Notes under the pieces: model-generated
Seen by the model: the letters and a program-made list of their open reading frames with translations, nothing else
Database searches by the model: none
What the model was told of the DNA's origin: nothing
Virus record (IMG/VR): IMGVR_UViG_3300025584_000301
Location: 1-50,118 of that record
Source of the DNA: a virus
Strand: one strand, 5' to 3'
DNA length: 50,118 bases
In this document: piece after piece, positions 26,310-33,535 of the stretch
Position numbering within the stretch: position 1 is the first letter of the stretch
Layout: the number at the start of each line of letters is the position of its first letter
Translations under genes and position numbers: made by a program

Positions 26310-26465
26310 ATGAAGAAAGAAAAACCAAAACATTCAGATGCCGGAAAGGGTGATAAGTCAAGACAAGCAATATCACCTATCGAATGGGCAAAAAGGTGGG
26401 AAAAAATATTTAAGCCACAAGTTAGTGGCAGTAAAACAAGCAACAACACGAGGAAAGTAAAATGA
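26310..26465 (+). CDS. Small phage protein, AGKGDKSR type
   Basis: 51 residues. KHSDAGKGDKSRQAISP followed by EWAKRWEKIF resembles short conserved phage proteins that share an AGKGDxxR block and a C-terminal W..IF; this is recalled, not searched. Very basic. It lies behind an AATCACC/GGTGATT hairpin after the IMPDH-like gene. Function unknown. Confidence 0.65.
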   Translation: MKKEKPKHSDAGKGDKSRQAISPIEWAKRWEKIFKPQVSGSKTSNNTRKVK

Positions 26466-26593
26466 GTAACTTCACGAAAGCAATCAAGACTCTTATGGGT
26501 TGGATAGGTCATGACAATCGTTCTGGAGATGAGCGTAGAATATCAAAAGTTAAACGTAAAACAACAAAAAGAAAAAACGCTAGGAGAAAATAA
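26462..26593 (+). CDS. Small basic protein
   Basis: 43 residues, ATGA overlap with the previous gene and its stop touching the next ATG. The C-terminus is strongly basic (KVKRKTTKRKNARRK), suggesting nucleic-acid binding. Unknown function. Confidence 0.55.
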   Translation: MSNFTKAIKTLMGWIGHDNRSGDERRISKVKRKTTKRKNARRK

Positions 26594-27187
26594 ATGATAT
26601 TGGATAGTTTATTAGCAGGAGTTATGTTATTCAGTTCATATGCTATAAGAACGCCAAATGTTCAACCTAATCCAGATGACTATGAAATTAGTATTGGATT
26701 AACTCACAAGAATTTTCATATCAATCGACAATGGGAAAGAGAACTTGGTGAGTTCTACATAGATGATTTGTTTTGGGCCAAGTTAGAAGGTGGTAAAATC
26801 TATTTTAAACCAGAGTATATGAATAAAGAAAGTCACGATGTGCGATACTTTAAAATGGACTGGAGAAATACGTGGAAAGATTTTTCGTATGGATTCACAA
26901 GCCGTAACGATGATGAAGATGTATTTAGTCAGAACTTTGAAACATTCTTTAGTTTTGGTATGAGTAAAAAGAAAACCTATTGGAAAAAGGTAGATGTGGA
27001 AGTTTCGTTTGATGGATATATGCCACCAGACGATACTGGAGAGAATACCACATTTGAATATGAAGATAAATTTAAAATATCTTGGAAACTCACAGATAAG
27101 GTTAGGTTATATAATTTAGGTGAGGTATCCAAATTACAAGGTAAAGCGTTTTATAAAGGTAAAATTGGCATAGAAGTGTCTTTATAA
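26594..27187 (+). CDS. Hypothetical beta-rich, possibly exported protein
   Basis: 197 residues. ILDSLLAGVMLFSSYAI is hydrophobic and may be a signal or anchor. The rest alternates aromatic and charged residues in strands (YEISIGLTHKNFHI, VDVEVSFDGYMP), as in beta-sandwich or barrel proteins. No family recognised. Confidence 0.6.
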   Translation: MILDSLLAGVMLFSSYAIRTPNVQPNPDDYEISIGLTHKNFHINRQWERELGEFYIDDLFWAKLEGGKIYFKPEYMNKESHDVRYFKMDWRNTWKDFSYGFTSRNDDEDVFSQNFETFFSFGMSKKKTYWKKVDVEVSFDGYMPPDDTGENTTFEYEDKFKISWKLTDKVRLYNLGEVSKLQGKAFYKGKIGIEVSL

Positions 27188-27231
27188 CTTTTGGTTATTA
27201 GTTAAATATTTATTATAACAAGGAATATTTT

Positions 27232-27342
27232 ATGGATTATATCATCACAAATTCAGAGTCACAGACTCACACACCAATCACAACCGATTGGAATAGTTCC
27301 ACATCCTACCAGTTAGAGTTTATTTTTATTTACAAAAAATAA
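27232..27342 (+). CDS. Possible 36-residue ORF
   Basis: Starts MDYIITNSESQTH after AAGGAA with a 6-nt gap, and ends just before the next promoter. Thr/Ser-rich with a hydrophobic end (LEFIFIYKK). Its ribosome site supports it, but no homologue is known to me. Confidence 0.4.
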   Translation: MDYIITNSESQTHTPITTDWNSSTSYQLEFIFIYKK

Positions 27343-27352
27343 AATATTTTAC

Positions 27353-27381
27353 TTGACTTTAAGTAAATTTATTCGTATTAT
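27353..27381 (+). promoter_or_regulatory. Sigma70-type promoter
   Basis: TTGACT 27353-27358, 17 nt, TATTAT 27376-27381. The downstream AAGAGAGAAAAC leader leads to the ATG at 27397. The -10 box is the only TATTAT variant of the set. Confidence 0.8.
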
Positions 27382-27396
27382 TAAGAGAGAAAACAA

Positions 27397-27633
27397 ATGA
27401 GCAGAAATTCAATATGGTCAAATGAAAGAACAGAGATAGCAACTTGGCTATCTGGTTATCTAAATATGATAAAGACATGGGTAGATAAAATCTTAGACAA
27501 TGAACATCATGACGTAGATAAAATGAAAATCATTGGTTTATTAAATGAATGGATTGGGTGGTTGGAAGAAACCAAAACCAAAATCATGATGATGAAAGAC
27601 GTTGACCCTGGTGAAATAAAAGAAAAGGAATAG
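27397..27633 (+). CDS. Small helical hypothetical protein
   Basis: 78 residues, first gene of the unit driven by the promoter at 27353. Helical and Trp-rich: EIATWLSGYLNMIKTWVDKIL, LLNEWIGWLEETKTK. Unknown function. Confidence 0.65.
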   Translation: MSRNSIWSNERTEIATWLSGYLNMIKTWVDKILDNEHHDVDKMKIIGLLNEWIGWLEETKTKIMMMKDVDPGEIKEKE

Positions 27634-27635
27634 TA

Positions 27636-28067
27636 ATGAATAGGTTATTGATAATAGTTGGTTTATTGACCATAGGGTGTTCAGATTTCAACCCAATAAT
27701 GTCAGAATCGGAAGATTGTGATTGTGGGTTAGAAATAACATCTACATTACCTGAAAATAATGGAATTTATGAATTAGAATATAATGCTGATTTAGCTCAA
27801 ACATATTCAATTTTAGATGCAAGTACGGAGTGCGGTTGGTCACAACATATTCAATGGGATTCCGACTATCAATATCAAATTCAAGGGGAATGGATTAGTT
27901 TAGTCAATCCAGCAAGTATGAGTGATGAAGATGGTAATGCTAAGATAGTATTTGCCGTTTGGGAAGATTTTATCGGTGACACGATAACTATTTATGGTGG
28001 ATATACAGATGAACACGGCCACCATTTTATTAATTCAGTAAGGATAAAAATAGTTAATGAGGAATAA
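27636..28067 (+). CDS. Probable lipoprotein
   Basis: 143 residues. NRLLIIVGLLTIGCSD is a short lipoprotein signal peptide, with Cys15 as the likely lipidated residue; Thr at -3 is not ideal. The mature part is acidic with CDCG and beta strands typical of an immunoglobulin-like domain (GDTITIYGGYTDEHGHHF). It would sit in the host envelope after infection. Superinfection exclusion is possible but only inferred. Confidence 0.65.
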   Translation: MNRLLIIVGLLTIGCSDFNPIMSESEDCDCGLEITSTLPENNGIYELEYNADLAQTYSILDASTECGWSQHIQWDSDYQYQIQGEWISLVNPASMSDEDGNAKIVFAVWEDFIGDTITIYGGYTDEHGHHFINSVRIKIVNEE

Positions 28068-28069
28068 TA

Positions 28070-28309
28070 ATGAAATATATGTTAGTGGATAATAATGATA
28101 ATATTGTTCATGCCGTTGATTTAAATAACAGATATACTCAAGAAGAAGCACACGGATATTTTGTGAATTTAAAACAAATAGGTGAAAAAGAATTTAATAC
28201 ATTATGGAGAGTAATGACCGAACAAGAACATAAACGGCGTAAATTTAATAGTGAAACCATTAAAGAATACGAAGAGTTCGGTGATTGGATGGACTTGGAA
28301 AAATCATGA
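28070..28309 (+). CDS. Small hypothetical protein
   Basis: 79 residues. Beta strand start (MLVDNNDNIVHAVDL) and charged helical end. ATGA overlap with the next gene. Unknown function. Confidence 0.6.
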   Translation: MKYMLVDNNDNIVHAVDLNNRYTQEEAHGYFVNLKQIGEKEFNTLWRVMTEQEHKRRKFNSETIKEYEEFGDWMDLEKS

Positions 28310-28506
28310 CAGAAGTTGACACTAGAGGATGGTATCAAATCAAAGCCACACATCCAAAGTATCCTGAAGTAGGTGAACTTACGTTTTGGTTATACAGAGA
28401 AAATAAAAAAGAAGTGCATAAAATAGTAATAGAAAGGGGTTATCAAAATATCAAATGGATTCGAAATGATTTTCCGCCACTTTTAAAAGAAAACGATAAG
28501 ACATAA
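28306..28506 (+). CDS. Small hypothetical protein
   Basis: 66 residues from ATG 28306 on the ATGA overlap, preferred over the upstream in-frame start at 28285. TRGWYQIKATHPKYPEVGELTFW looks beta-rich. After it, 109 nt without a gene hold the Hsp20 leader. Confidence 0.6.
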   Translation: MTEVDTRGWYQIKATHPKYPEVGELTFWLYRENKKEVHKIVIERGYQNIKWIRNDFPPLLKENDKT

Positions 28507-28615
28507 TGACATACTTTAAATCGTGGTATGGTAATTGTATCTATATAGTGAATACCATCACCAAATAAATGGGATGGTAAATCGTGTTAGACGAAAGTTA
28601 ACATAGGAGAATACA

Positions 28616-29077
28616 ATGAATAGATTAATAGTAAACCCACAGCATTTCAATCGAGATGAATTTTTAACACCTTTTGATAAAATATTTGACCAAATGATGA
28701 GTAAGCAGTTTCCTGCTTTTCAAGAAGAAGTTGGTGTGTCTTTCAACAAAGGTTCTTATCCCAAAGTAAATGTTTATGAGTACGATGATAGAATAGGTAT
28801 CATAGCAGAGATTCCAGGATTGGATAAGAAGAACGTTTCAGTAGAAGTTGAAGAAGATGTACTAACTATCTCAGGTGATAAACACGGAGTTGAAGATGAA
28901 GGTGCTAAATGTATAACCAGAGAGTTAAAACATTCATCATTTAAAAGGTCTTTTAACTTAGGTGATCATTTAGATGGAGATAATGTTAGTGCTACATTTA
29001 AAGATGGTATGTTATCAATATCAATTCCTAAAAAAGAACCTGAATTACCAAAAGTTACAAAAGTAAATATCGGATAA
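28616..29077 (+). CDS. Small heat shock protein (Hsp20/alpha-crystallin)
   Basis: 153 residues. The alpha-crystallin domain spans about 48-145: PKVNVYEYDDRIGIIAEIPGLDKKNVSVEVE, LTISGDKHG, FKRSFNLGDHLDGDNVSATFKDGMLSISIPK, the last holding the family GxLxIxxP signature. A holdase that keeps unfolded proteins soluble; Hsp20 is a hallmark of marine T4-type cyanophages. TAGGAG lies 8 nt before the ATG. The 109-nt leader shows a TGGTAT/ATACCA pairing but no clear thermosensor. Confidence 0.93.
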   Translation: MNRLIVNPQHFNRDEFLTPFDKIFDQMMSKQFPAFQEEVGVSFNKGSYPKVNVYEYDDRIGIIAEIPGLDKKNVSVEVEEDVLTISGDKHGVEDEGAKCITRELKHSSFKRSFNLGDHLDGDNVSATFKDGMLSISIPKKEPELPKVTKVNIG

Positions 29078-29083
29078 TAATTC

Positions 29084-29269
29084 ATGAATAATAAAATCAT
29101 CAATGTAAATGATGAGAGTTATATAGTTCTTGGAAAAGTGTCGGCTGATTCCCAATATTCAACTGAAGAGTTGAAATCACATTGGAGATTGGCTGACACA
29201 ATTCTGAAAAATCAAAATGAATTCTTTATCTGTATGAAAATAATAGACGTAAAATTTAATGACATTTAG
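29084..29269 (+). CDS. Small hypothetical protein
   Basis: 61 residues, 6 nt after the Hsp20 stop. Mixed alpha/beta (IINVNDESYIVLGKV, STEELKSHWRLADTIL). Ends 3 nt before the next -35 box. Unknown function. Confidence 0.6.
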   Translation: MNNKIINVNDESYIVLGKVSADSQYSTEELKSHWRLADTILKNQNEFFICMKIIDVKFNDI

Positions 29270-29272
29270 TGC

Positions 29273-29302
29273 TTGACTTGTATAGTTATTATTAACTATA
29301 TT
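29273..29302 (+). promoter_or_regulatory. Sigma70-type promoter
   Basis: TTGACT 29273-29278, 18 nt, TATATT 29297-29302. An ATG follows after six nucleotides (29309), as at other members of the set. Confidence 0.85.
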
Positions 29303-29308
29303 ACAGTC

Positions 29309-29734
29309 ATGAATAAGAAACAAATACAACCAACATACAAAGAAAAGGGAGTCCGGTATATGATGTGCCAATGTGGAAAATATATTTCAGTCGGAGATGA
29401 AGCGATTGAGGTAAAATGCTCAAATGAAGTCAATAGGAACATAATGTCAATGTTTCCTGAATTACACGAAGAAAAAACCAAAAATAAACCAACGGGTCGG
29501 CCAGCTGGATGGCACTTTATGAAAGAGTTCGTAGATAAAGATGGTAATGTGTTTCATAAAGGTAAGGAACAACCAAAGTTATTTGGTACTCTTAAATCCA
29601 CTAAGGTTAAACCTAAGAAGAAAACCAAACGGAGAACATCAGACCAGATACTTATAGATATACATAAGAAGAAAAAAGCAGCATTAAAGAAAGCTAACAA
29701 ATTAAAGGAAAGGGCTACGAATGACAAAATCTAA
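29309..29734 (+). CDS. Basic protein with a Cys pair
   Basis: 141 residues if started at ATG 29309, or 124 from ATG 29360 (MMCQCGKYISVGDE), which has AAGGGA 9 nt upstream. The first start would be leaderless, so the choice is open. MCQCGKY looks like half a zinc knuckle. The C-terminal 60 residues are Lys/Arg-rich (KPKKKTKRRTSDQI) with a coiled tail, suggesting nucleic-acid binding. Confidence 0.65.
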   Translation: MNKKQIQPTYKEKGVRYMMCQCGKYISVGDEAIEVKCSNEVNRNIMSMFPELHEEKTKNKPTGRPAGWHFMKEFVDKDGNVFHKGKEQPKLFGTLKSTKVKPKKKTKRRTSDQILIDIHKKKKAALKKANKLKERATNDKI

Positions 29735-30017
29735 ATCTGTCTTCAACACGCCATTAGATAGGGATTACTTTAAGTACAAAGACAGACCTAAAAAGAAAAA
29801 TGAAGCAGAATTAACACCTTGTTGTAATCAATCTGTTGATCATAAGGTTTTAAATGTCAATAGAAAAGAAGATTGGGAATCAATTCAAGATTACATTGAA
29901 AGAAATTTGAGAGATTATTCCAATACGGAATCGATAACTCCAGTTTCTTGTAAAACGTGTGGTCGTTTATTGAAATATATAAGTAAATTAAAGGACGATA
30001 AAAGTCTTTGGAGATAA
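29721..30017 (+). CDS. Small putative zinc-binding protein
   Basis: 98 residues. PCCNQSVDHK and CKTCGRLLKY give two cysteine pairs that could bind one zinc. Overlaps the previous gene by 14 nt. Unknown function. Confidence 0.65.
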   Translation: MTKSKSVFNTPLDRDYFKYKDRPKKKNEAELTPCCNQSVDHKVLNVNRKEDWESIQDYIERNLRDYSNTESITPVSCKTCGRLLKYISKLKDDKSLWR

Positions 30018-30020
30018 CTA

Positions 30021-30521
30021 ATGGCTAAAAAACCAGCGTCATTTGAATATAATGGCACACTCGTAAAAGTTTTAGATGGAGATACAATAGATTGTTATAT
30101 CGATTTGGGTTTCGATTTGAAAATCAAAAAAAGAATTAGATACATGGGTATCGATACTTGGGAAAGTAGAACAAGAGATTTAGATGAAAAGGCAAAAGGT
30201 CTATTGGCTAAAGCTCGGAACAAAGAATTATTAGAGGCTGGTGTATTTAAGATTGTATCTCACGGTACAGGTAAATTCGGTAGAGTATTAGGAGAAATCT
30301 TTGTATCTGCAGATGTAGTAGGTCATGAAATATCAGAAGCTATAGATAGAAGTTCAGATGGATTAGTTAGTATTAACGACATCTTAATTGAAGAAGGTCA
30401 TGCTTACGAATATACAGGTGGTAAGAAGAAAGACTTTAAAGCTGAGATAGCAAAAGAGAAAGCTGCTAAGAAAGAAGATTTAGTTGATAAACCCGCAGAA
30501 GAAGAAGCAAATGGAAAGTAA
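30021..30521 (+). CDS. SNase-like (thermonuclease family) nuclease
   Basis: 166 residues. VKVLDGDTIDCYID (15-28), RIRYMGIDTWESR (38-50) with catalytic Arg and Glu48, and GKFGRVLGEIF with Arg88 match the Ca-dependent active site of staphylococcal-type nucleases. Domain about 8-135, followed by a Lys/Glu-rich tail. It has no signal peptide, so it acts in the host cytoplasm, perhaps on host nucleic acids. The next gene begins inside its end. Confidence 0.88.
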   Translation: MAKKPASFEYNGTLVKVLDGDTIDCYIDLGFDLKIKKRIRYMGIDTWESRTRDLDEKAKGLLAKARNKELLEAGVFKIVSHGTGKFGRVLGEIFVSADVVGHEISEAIDRSSDGLVSINDILIEEGHAYEYTGGKKKDFKAEIAKEKAAKKEDLVDKPAEEEANGK

Positions 30522-31620
30522 ATTCAAAAACATAGCAGATATCGAAGAAGGTTGGAGTGATTTCAAAGATGCCACTCGTGGTGGAAGTACTAAAGCCCAT
30601 TGGGTAAATCCAAGTGGTAAAGTCTATGATGTTAAAGATACTCATATTATTTTTGTGAGTGAGAAACCAAGTCTATTCAAAACTTCAGTAGATAAGATGA
30701 AGAAACTTTATGACAAGTATGATGAGAAGTTTCCAAATCAAGAAGGTAAAGCTCGTATAGAGATTATGACCGACATTGTAAAGAGGGGTTGGATACGAAC
30801 AAGGTTCAGACCACGAGAAGGTGCTTGGGTTGCCGAAACTTGGAAGTGGGGAACACGAGAAAAGAAGGCTCTTATTAATTGGGTAAAGTATGAAACCAAC
30901 GGAAAGAAAGTTCAATTCAGAATAAACTTTATCTCTACTTCTAAAAATAAAATAATTGGACATAGTTATAGTCTTGATATGCTGGGAGAACAAGTAGTGG
31001 AAAATGTAATAAATGAATCAAGTTTATCCAGAATATGGTCACATAACGAGAAGCATGATTGTGGAGCCATGACGGCTTTTAGAAATGCCGCAGATTGTGG
31101 TGAAGGTGAAAAATATACAAACAAGATTAATAAGGCTCGCAATCAGAAATTACTTGGTAACTTATTAAGTATGGGGTATGGTGTAACTAAACTTATTGGT
31201 AAGTATCCAGAAGGCGGTAAGTCTTCAAAGGAACTTTCATTCTTCATTGTGGATAAAGATGATAACGGTAATTTATTAAATGATTTAAAGAAACTCGGAA
31301 AGATATTCGAACAAGATTCAGTATTAATAGTGCCTAAAGGTTCAGTTAATAAAGAGGCTAAAGCATATTTACTTGGAACTAATAGTTGTAAAAATAATTG
31401 GTTAGGTATGAATGGTAAAGAATATTTTGCCGGTGGTCACCCAGGTAAATCAAGTAAAATTTATACTTCATTTGTAAATGGTAGACCATTTATGTTTGAA
31501 GAAGTTGGTGAAGAAGTACATCCACCCGGCAATGGAATGGGTTGGTGGGCTATGGATTTAAAATCCAAGACACAAGATGGTTGGATGAATGAAATAATGA
31601 AGTTGTTGGAAAACGAATAA
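30511..31620 (+). CDS. Hypothetical protein, DUF3293-like C-terminal part
   Basis: 369 residues from ATG 30511. The N-terminal half is basic (YDVKDTHIIFVSEKPS, IVKRGWIRTRFRP). From about 185, MTAFRNAADC, NQKLLGNLLSMGYGVTKLIG, KELSFFIVDKD and GKIFEQDSVLIVPKG resemble the order of blocks in DUF3293-type proteins; this is a weak recall-based match. Well conserved reading frame, no membrane segment. Function unknown. Confidence 0.7.
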   Translation: MESKFKNIADIEEGWSDFKDATRGGSTKAHWVNPSGKVYDVKDTHIIFVSEKPSLFKTSVDKMKKLYDKYDEKFPNQEGKARIEIMTDIVKRGWIRTRFRPREGAWVAETWKWGTREKKALINWVKYETNGKKVQFRINFISTSKNKIIGHSYSLDMLGEQVVENVINESSLSRIWSHNEKHDCGAMTAFRNAADCGEGEKYTNKINKARNQKLLGNLLSMGYGVTKLIGKYPEGGKSSKELSFFIVDKDDNGNLLNDLKKLGKIFEQDSVLIVPKGSVNKEAKAYLLGTNSCKNNWLGMNGKEYFAGGHPGKSSKIYTSFVNGRPFMFEEVGEEVHPPGNGMGWWAMDLKSKTQDGWMNEIMKLLENE

Positions 31621-31650
31621 TTAATAATAAGAGGATGTGGAGAAAGAAGA

Positions 31651-32352
31651 TTGAAAAAACAAGTTTTAGATAAAGGTTTTATAGAAGTCGTAGATTCATT
31701 AGGAAATGATTTAACGGTTGTTAATGCCGCAAGAGTATCATTCGGTAAACGAAAAGAAGTATATGATAAGTCGGATGAAAGGTTAGTTCGTTATTTGGCT
31801 AAACATAAACACTTTAGTCCATTCAGACATCTACAGGTTCAGTTCCATATAAAGGCACCAGAGTTTGTAATGCGTCAAATGTATAAACACGTAGTTGGGA
31901 TTGAAACGACATCCAATAGTTCAACTAAAGACCACGCTTGGAATGAAATATCAGGTAGGTATGTGCCAGTAGAAGATTATTACTATCCTGAAATATGGAG
32001 AAAACAATCAGAAGATAATAAACAGGCAAGTGAAGGTGCACTAAATCCATTACAACAGAAAAGAATGGATTTGTGTTATAGTGATTATATGAAAAGTGTA
32101 GAACATACTTATGATAAGATGATTGATGCTGGAGTGGCTAAGGAACAGGCAAGAATAGTTTTACCATTAAGTCAATACACAGAAGTATATTGGACAGCAT
32201 CATTTCAAGCAATTGTAAATTTCATAGAGTTACGAGATGAAACAACATCACAATGGGAAATACAGCAATACGCTAAAGTGATGAAGCGGTTAATGATTAA
32301 TATTTATCCAAAGACAACTGAAATTTGGAGTAAACTACATTGGGAGAAGTAA
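31651..32352 (+). CDS. thyX: Flavin-dependent thymidylate synthase
   Basis: 233 residues from a TTG start with GGAGAAAGAAG upstream. FSPFRH (55-60), FVMRQMYKH (72-80), WNEISGRYVPVEDYYYPE (97-114) and ARIVLPLSQYTEVYWTASFQ match ThyX. The family motif RHRx7S is altered: RHR reads YKH, and about ten residues separate it from the NEISGRY block. It methylates dUMP to dTMP with FAD and methylene-tetrahydrofolate, supplying thymidine for phage DNA. Confidence 0.93.
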   Translation: MKKQVLDKGFIEVVDSLGNDLTVVNAARVSFGKRKEVYDKSDERLVRYLAKHKHFSPFRHLQVQFHIKAPEFVMRQMYKHVVGIETTSNSSTKDHAWNEISGRYVPVEDYYYPEIWRKQSEDNKQASEGALNPLQQKRMDLCYSDYMKSVEHTYDKMIDAGVAKEQARIVLPLSQYTEVYWTASFQAIVNFIELRDETTSQWEIQQYAKVMKRLMINIYPKTTEIWSKLHWEK

Positions 32353-32353
32353 A

Positions 32354-33112
32354 ATGAATAAAGAATCTTTTGGGTGGATGATGGCAAAGTGTTCAGAGAC
32401 GGCCTATTTAAACGGTAAGGAAGCTAAACCTTTGTTTAAGGGGTTAGGGTTTAATGGACATAAGTACTTTGATAAGAATGGGGCACAAGCTCATGCTGCA
32501 TATAATAAAGAATGGCTCGTATTAGCATTCAGGGGTACGGAAGTTAAGTCGTGGTCTGATATTAAGGCTGATTTAAATGTTGATTCTGTTAATGCGAAGT
32601 ATTTTTATGGTAAAGTACATAAGGGGTTTGAGAAAGAAGTTGATAAGCTTTGGGTACATATACGAGACTATGTTATAAAACAACTTAAAGGTAGGAAGTT
32701 AGTTATTACTGGCCATTCACTTGGAGCATCTATGGCTACTATAGTTGCCGCTAGATTTTATAATTCAAGTTTTAAAATTGATGGACTATACACGTATGGT
32801 TCACCAAGAGTAGGTAATGATAAATTTAGAGATAGTTTAGATATACCACACTATCGGTTTGTTAATAATTCTGATGACGTAACTAAGATGCCTTTCTACC
32901 ATTGGGGATATAGACACCACGGGGAATTAAGATATATCAATTCCGATGGTGTAGTTGAACTAGGTACGAATGTATGGAAACGGACTTTGGATAGATTGAA
33001 AGGTAGATTAGATAGTTTCAAGAGTAAGGATTATTTTGATGGTCTATCAGATCACAGTATTACAGGATACGCAGACAACTTGCTTGAATATGTTGAAGAG
33101 GCGGGTTTATAA
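32354..33112 (+). CDS. Class 3 lipase (alpha/beta hydrolase)
   Basis: 252 residues. VLAFRGTEVKSWSDIKADL (56-74) is the oxyanion region, VITGHSLGASMATIVAARF (117-135) holds the nucleophile Ser122, and YGSPRVGNDKF, FVNNSDDVTKMPF (Asp174/175) and a His near 185-189 complete the class 3 lipase pattern. No signal peptide, so it would act inside the host, possibly on membrane lipids late in infection. Two nucleotides separate it from ThyX. Confidence 0.9.
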   Translation: MNKESFGWMMAKCSETAYLNGKEAKPLFKGLGFNGHKYFDKNGAQAHAAYNKEWLVLAFRGTEVKSWSDIKADLNVDSVNAKYFYGKVHKGFEKEVDKLWVHIRDYVIKQLKGRKLVITGHSLGASMATIVAARFYNSSFKIDGLYTYGSPRVGNDKFRDSLDIPHYRFVNNSDDVTKMPFYHWGYRHHGELRYINSDGVVELGTNVWKRTLDRLKGRLDSFKSKDYFDGLSDHSITGYADNLLEYVEEAGL

Positions 33113-33113
33113 C

Positions 33114-33266
33114 ATGAAACAGTACTTACCAAAATGGTGGTCTGTTGTGGTTTGGATAATAATCGCAGTAGCATTATGTGGTACTCAACTGAACGGCCAA
33201 ACTTATACTGAGGGAGATTATGTACTTGGGATACTAGCGGATTGTCAAGTGGTGTTTACACGGTAG
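33114..33266 (+). CDS. Short secreted or anchored protein, possibly frameshifted
   Basis: 50 residues from ATG 33114. WWSVVVWIIIAVALCGTQLNGQ is a signal peptide with a plausible cut after NGQ. The frame then ends quickly. In the -1 frame, 33227-33307 reads WDTSGLSSGVYTVV followed by TTTITLLK and a stop, which looks like a natural C-terminus. The two parts may be one gene split by an indel. Confidence 0.5.
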   Translation: MKQYLPKWWSVVVWIIIAVALCGTQLNGQTYTEGDYVLGILADCQVVFTR

Positions 33267-33325
33267 TGAATAATAGAAGAACCACGACAATAACATTGTT
33301 AAAGTAAAATACTTTCAAAAATAAC

Positions 33326-33354
33326 TTGACTTTATCAAAAAGTATTCGTATATT
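33326..33354 (+). promoter_or_regulatory. Sigma70-type promoter
   Basis: TTGACT 33326-33331, 17 nt, TATATT 33349-33354. A 25-nt leader with AGAGG precedes the ATG at 33380. Confidence 0.85.
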
Positions 33355-33379
33355 ATATCAATCATAAAATAGAGGTTAT

Positions 33380-33535
33380 ATGAGTAAAACAAAAGTTGGT
33401 CAATTCGACCACTACAAGAAATGGACAACCGATGAAGGTTACTCGTTTCTTGCTAAGAATTTAGCAGATGCTGAACTATATGTACAGTATGTTGGTGGTC
33501 ATCTTGGTAAAATAAAAGAGGTTGTGGGTGAGTAA
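33380..33535 (+). CDS. Small hypothetical protein
   Basis: 51 residues, MSKTKVGQFDHYKKWTT to the end KIKEVVGE. First gene of the methyltransferase transcript, overlapping it by 8 nt. AGAGG lies 4 nt before the ATG. Unknown function. Confidence 0.6.
   Translation: MSKTKVGQFDHYKKWTTDEGYSFLAKNLADAELYVQYVGGHLGKIKEVVGE

Noticed and set aside
28507-28615. RNA thermosensor before Hsp20
   Set aside because: Only a weak TGGTAT/ATACCA pairing far from the ribosome site; no 4U or ROSE-like pairing to AGGAG could be found by eye.
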